NCBI RefSeq assembly: GCF_002285635.2
Contig: NZ_CP023049.2
Location: forward strand, 1,488,001 to 1,552,000
DNA: 64,000 nt
DNA from: Chryseobacterium piperi
GTDB taxonomy: Bacteria > Bacteroidota > Bacteroidia > Flavobacteriales > Weeksellaceae
Direction of reading: 5' to 3'
Shown: positions 60,925 to 64,000 of the stretch, one piece after another
Position numbering within the stretch: position 1 is the first letter of the stretch
Layout of the letters: each line of letters begins with the position of its first letter
The notes under the pieces: generated by a model
The model's database searches: none
What the model saw: only the letters and a program-made list of their open reading frames with translations
Told to the model about the DNA's origin: nothing
Made by a program: the position numbers and the translations under genes

Positions 60925-62289
60925 ATGAAAATTTTACTTTTTATGACAAGTATTTTTTCTTCCTTATTCCTTAATTCTCAAAGTATTAATTTGGAAGAAT
61001 TTGCAAGCGGACTCACCAGTCCTGTCGAAATTACTAACGCCAATGACAGCCGGTTATTTGTCGTTCAGCAAAATGGGATGATCAGAATTATCCAGCCCAA
61101 CGGAACAATCAATGCCACCAACTTTTTAAACCTCAGCAGTAAAATCCTTTACGGTGGCGAAAGAGGACTTTTAGGATTAGCTTTTCACCCACAATACCCA
61201 ACCAACGGGTATTTTTTTGTGTATTATAACAATACTGCAGGAAACATCACCGTTGCAAGATATAAGGTAAGCACAGCCGATCCCAATGTGGCTGATCCTA
61301 ATTCTGAGAAGATCTTACTCAATATCCCCAAACCGTTTGATAATCACAATGGTGGAAGCATTCATTTTGCACCCGATGGAAAATTATGGATCGTGACCGG
61401 AGACGGCGGGAGCGGAGGAGACCCTAACAACAATGCACAAAATAAAAACTCTCTTCTTGGAAAGATGCTCCGGATTGATGTGAATTCCACTAATCCATAC
61501 AACATACCTTCTGACAATCCTTTTGTAGGAGTTGATGGTGCAGATGAAATCTGGTCTTACGGGCTTAGAAATGCCTGGAAGTTCTCTTTTGACCTTACTA
61601 CAGGAAATGCCATGATCGCAGATGTAGGACAAGGTCAGATCGAAGAAATTAACAAAAAGCCTATTTCGCAGGCAGGAATTAATTACGGATGGAGATGCTA
61701 TGAGGGGAATACTCCATACAATACCAATGGCTGCGCTAACTCTTCATCAATGACATTTCCAATTGCTGTTTATGATCATTCCAATGGAAAATGCTCAATA
61801 ACCGGAGGATACGTCTACAGGGGAAATGTGTATCCAGCATTGCAGGGAAAATATCTTTTTGCGGACTATTGCTCCAATCAGATAGGCATATTGAGTTCTG
61901 ACAATTCAATCGTCTGGACGACGGCCTACTCCGGCAATGGCTTTTCAACTTTCGGACAAGACTATCAGAAAGAATTATATATTGCAGGAATTAATAGTGG
62001 GAAAATCTACAAAATCAAAAGCACTACACTTTCCACAAAGGAAAATAATACTTTTAGCCAGATAAAAATATATCCTAATCCTTCCTCAAAAAAAATATTT
62101 GTTGAAGGACTAAAAGACAAGAAAATTTCAGCTGAGATAATCAGTTCTGAGGGTCGAAAAGTTTTAGAGCAAATAAAAATTAATGATGATAACAGTATCG
62201 ATATTTCAGATATTCCATCTGGTATTTATTACATCAACCTGAAGTCCGGTGATTTAAAATCCTACAGCCAAAAGCTCTTCATTAAATAA
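60925..62289 (+). CDS. Secreted PQQ-type sugar dehydrogenase-like beta-propeller with T9SS sorting domain
   Basis: From the ATG at 60925 the protein has 454 residues. A signal peptide (MKILLFMTSIFSSLFLNS) is followed by the soluble aldose sugar dehydrogenase/HHIP-like propeller: GGERGLLGLAFHPQYPTNGYFFVYY, DNHNGGSIHFAPDGKLWIVTGDGG, EIWSYGLRNAWKFSFD, GQGQIEEINK, NYGWRCYEGN and ITGGYVYRG. The last 75 residues, IKIYPNPSSKKIFVEGLKDKK to LKSYSQKLFIK, form a type IX secretion type A sorting domain, so it is expected on or outside the cell surface. Sugar oxidation and PQQ use are inferred from the family. Confidence 0.9.
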   Translation: MKILLFMTSIFSSLFLNSQSINLEEFASGLTSPVEITNANDSRLFVVQQNGMIRIIQPNGTINATNFLNLSSKILYGGERGLLGLAFHPQYPTNGYFFVYYNNTAGNITVARYKVSTADPNVADPNSEKILLNIPKPFDNHNGGSIHFAPDGKLWIVTGDGGSGGDPNNNAQNKNSLLGKMLRIDVNSTNPYNIPSDNPFVGVDGADEIWSYGLRNAWKFSFDLTTGNAMIADVGQGQIEEINKKPISQAGINYGWRCYEGNTPYNTNGCANSSSMTFPIAVYDHSNGKCSITGGYVYRGNVYPALQGKYLFADYCSNQIGILSSDNSIVWTTAYSGNGFSTFGQDYQKELYIAGINSGKIYKIKSTTLSTKENNTFSQIKIYPNPSSKKIFVEGLKDKKISAEIISSEGRKVLEQIKINDDNSIDISDIPSGIYYINLKSGDLKSYSQKLFIK

Positions 62290-62296
62290 AAAGACA

Positions 62297-63508
62297 TTAG
62301 GGCCTCAATATATTTTTATTGAGGCTTTTATAATAATAAAACATCATCAAAAATATAGGCAATAGACCAATAACACGTTCTAAAAAAGAAAATCGCTCTA
62401 CTTCGTCATCCATTAAAATATTGGGTCCAACTCCCACAAGCAAGATAGAAATGAAAAAAACTATGGTTTCAGAAACGGATATCTTATTAAGTTTAATTTC
62501 ATCATCTTTCCATTGATCATTCAGGATTCCAAATACTATAAACATAATCATATAAGGAAACGACCAGATTCTGTAAGTATCCCAGGCAATAGCATTTAAT
62601 AAAAGTGGGAAAAATATAACTACAAGTGCTATAAAAAATAAATAAGTTCCTATCTTTTTATAGAATCTTTTATATAGGATAAAACACAAAAAGAGCAATG
62701 GAACTCCACATAATATCGTACATGTCGAAATAAACAGTCTTTGAAAGAGATGGGGGCTTTCTTCAGCAAAATAATAGCTCAGTTTTTCAGTATAGGCAGA
62801 CGCTACCGATCCGGCAACTCTTTCACCTATGAATTGTATATTCTTCAGATAATTGAATAAGTAAAAATAGCTCTCTTTCCCATAAATCTCTTCATACAGG
62901 GAAATCCCGATTACCGTTATCATAGGTAATATCAGAAATATAGCTGATTTTCTAAAAAGTCTATCCTTAAGGACCGGATTATTCTTTTGCACGCCAGATA
63001 CAATTAGGGCAAAAACACTCACTGGCAGAATTAGAAAAAACGATATTTCGTGAATGACCATCCCAATAGAAAGCAGAATTGAGGGTAACAAAATTTTCCT
63101 CTTTAAAATCAGCTGAACAATAAATATTCCCAGTAAAAAAATAATATGATCTAAATAGCCGATCAGATGAGCAGAATACACCAGGTATTGAGAAAGGAAA
63201 AAGATGATATAAAACATTCCCGTATATAGCCCATTCCCTTTACTACTCAAGGTTTGTTTTATAGCTACGAGGAGAAGTAAGGGATACAGTATACCGAGTA
63301 TAACACCCGATACCCATACTATTACAGATTCATTTTTTTCAACAAAAAAGCCTAGAATCTCCCCTGCTAATCCTCTTTTAATAAAACCGAATCTGTAATC
63401 AAGCATCCAATGAGCTTCCGCCCAACTATTAGGAAATCGTATAGATTTTAAGACACTAAAGACAAGTGTATATAAATATAATATGACGAAGAAAATCTTC
63501 TTGTTCAT
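62297..63508 (-). CDS. Polytopic membrane protein of unknown function
   Basis: The 403-residue protein has about ten predicted membrane segments from the first residues (KIFFVILYLYTLVFSVL) to the end. Early on it carries HWMLDYRFGFIKRGLAGEILGFF, a motif with the form DYxxGFxKRGLxG that I have seen in uncharacterised bacterial membrane proteins; later parts (WDTYRIWSFPYMIMFI) are aromatic-rich. The layout recalls glycan-polymerase or glycosyltransferase C-type membrane proteins, but no motif confirms this. It starts 15 nt after the hemN stop, so it may be cotranscribed with it. Confidence 0.72.
   Translation of the reverse strand: MNKKIFFVILYLYTLVFSVLKSIRFPNSWAEAHWMLDYRFGFIKRGLAGEILGFFVEKNESVIVWVSGVILGILYPLLLLVAIKQTLSSKGNGLYTGMFYIIFFLSQYLVYSAHLIGYLDHIIFLLGIFIVQLILKRKILLPSILLSIGMVIHEISFFLILPVSVFALIVSGVQKNNPVLKDRLFRKSAIFLILPMITVIGISLYEEIYGKESYFYLFNYLKNIQFIGERVAGSVASAYTEKLSYYFAEESPHLFQRLFISTCTILCGVPLLFLCFILYKRFYKKIGTYLFFIALVVIFFPLLLNAIAWDTYRIWSFPYMIMFIVFGILNDQWKDDEIKLNKISVSETIVFFISILLVGVGPNILMDDEVERFSFLERVIGLLPIFLMMFYYYKSLNKNILRP
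62302..62325 (+). terminator. Terminator of the sugar-dehydrogenase gene, embedded in the convergent gene
   Basis: GCCTCAATA (62302-62310) pairs with TATTGAGGC (62317-62325), followed by TTTTAT. The stem forms part of the last codons of the convergent membrane-protein gene. Confidence 0.8.
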
Positions 63509-63522
63509 GTATTACATTTATT

Positions 63523-64000
63523 TTATATCGTCATAGAAAAAATTCTGGTTTCGGGTTTATTCCGCATCATTCTGAGATCAAATACCATGGCTACATTTCT
63601 CGTAAACGCCCTACCCTTTTCGGTAATTTTAATTTGATTTTCATTAATCTCCACCAGGTTATCCCGTTCCATTTCCTTCAGCATATCCAAAGCATTTTCC
63701 AGTTCAGGAAAAGAATTCTGAACATCCCACGTAGTTTCAAGCTGACACATTAAATTCAAAATATGCCTTCTTACTACAAGGTCTTCAGGATTTAAAATAT
63801 GCCCTTTTACCACAGGAATCTCACCTTCTTCAACAATCTTCTGGTACTCTTCCACTGTTTTTACATTTTGAGCAAAAGCATACCATGAATCTGAAATGGA
63901 AGACATACCAAGCCCTACCATCAGCTGGGTTTTACTTGAAGTATATCCCATAAAGTTTCTGTGAAGCTTTTTCTGAATTAAAGATTGGTATAAATCATCG
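63523..64000 (-). CDS. hemN: Oxygen-independent coproporphyrinogen III oxidase, C-terminal part (5' end outside window)
   Basis: The last 159 codons are visible. They include DDLYQSLIQKKLHRNFMGYTSSKTQLMVGLGMSSISDSWYAFAQN and RRHILNLMCQLETTWDVQNSFPELENALDMLKEMERDNLVEINENQIKITEKGRAFTRNVAMVFD, the C-terminal HemN region behind the radical-SAM core. HemN converts coproporphyrinogen III to protoporphyrinogen IX without oxygen. The catalytic [4Fe-4S] cysteines lie beyond the window, so completeness cannot be judged. The ATG at 63951 is internal, not the start. Confidence 0.92.
   Translation of the reverse strand, partial: DDLYQSLIQKKLHRNFMGYTSSKTQLMVGLGMSSISDSWYAFAQNVKTVEEYQKIVEEGEIPVVKGHILNPEDLVVRRHILNLMCQLETTWDVQNSFPELENALDMLKEMERDNLVEINENQIKITEKGRAFTRNVAMVFDLRMMRNKPETRIFSMTI

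Noticed and set aside
1..64000. CRISPR arrays, rRNA genes, prophage or integrated conjugative element
   Set aside because: No regularly spaced direct repeats, no rRNA-like sequence, and no phage or conjugation genes were seen on either strand; the single tRNA has no integrase beside it.

Overview
The window is low-GC DNA that reads as a chromosomal segment of a Bacteroidota bacterium, most likely a Chryseobacterium-like flavobacterium (Weeksellaceae). The evidence is a SecD-SecF fusion, a type IX secretion C-terminal sorting domain, a succinyl/acetyl-ornithine carbamoyltransferase (argF') instead of a classical ArgF, families common in Flavobacteriia (DUF2911, DUF6624, DUF4421), promoters of the TTTG-N19-TAnnTTTG type, and little Shine-Dalgarno signal. 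Nearly all of it is housekeeping or accessory metabolic DNA. I saw no prophage, CRISPR array, rRNA operon or intact insertion sequence.

Layout. 1-7.3 kb: partial serine hydrolase, HIT protein, GMC oxidoreductase with a UBP zinc-finger protein and a DUF6624 protein, an MreB without mreCD, a RibD-like reductase and an alpha/beta hydrolase. 7.5-8.1 kb: two tiny Cys-rich peptides with GG-type leaders, then tRNA-Ser(UGA). 8.2-19.3 kb: trxB, holA, an HsdR-N-like protein, a HAD phosphatase, a dienelactone hydrolase, lipoproteins, a DUF2911-GNAT-cupin operon, ada with a PEP-mutase-family gene, and one frameshifted gene. 19.4-25.3 kb: pyrimidine operon pyrB-carA-(four-helix-bundle gene)-carB, whose leader looks like a transcription attenuator with a small leader peptide. 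25.3-35.6 kb: an Lrp/AsnC regulator and the arginine cluster GNAT-argG-argC-argD-argF'-argB-argE-like-argH, with a zinc-ribbon/HTH gene diverging from its head. Carbamoyl phosphate made by CarAB would feed both PyrB and the argF' enzyme.

35.7-46.3 kb is probably a carboxylate-use module: a putative outer-membrane channel, an MHS-family symporter, two small membrane proteins, a sodium/solute-symporter histidine kinase of CbrA/CrbS architecture, a receiver-only response regulator, a propionyl-CoA-synthetase-like enzyme and acetyl-CoA synthetase. 46.5-64 kb: relA/spoT and nhaA, a third GG-leader peptide, BrkB and DUF4421 genes, rlmH, a tatA-PAP2-TPR operon, a lipoprotein, a TetA-like MFS pump, secDF, a secreted PQQ-type sugar dehydrogenase with a sorting domain, a polytopic membrane protein, and the 3' end of hemN.

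The observations I rate highest are the pyrB leader, the GG-leader Cys-rich peptides, the inverted-repeat-flanked four-helix-bundle gene inside carAB, the IS1-InsA-like protein diverging from the arginine operon inside a 3.6-kb segment bounded by 51-nt inverted repeats, and the kinase/receiver/acyl-CoA-synthetase module that has no DNA-binding output protein. Several families of short intergenic repeats (REP-like, word-like AATCGTAAAAC units, CATAG...TTTATTA hairpins) recur across the window.
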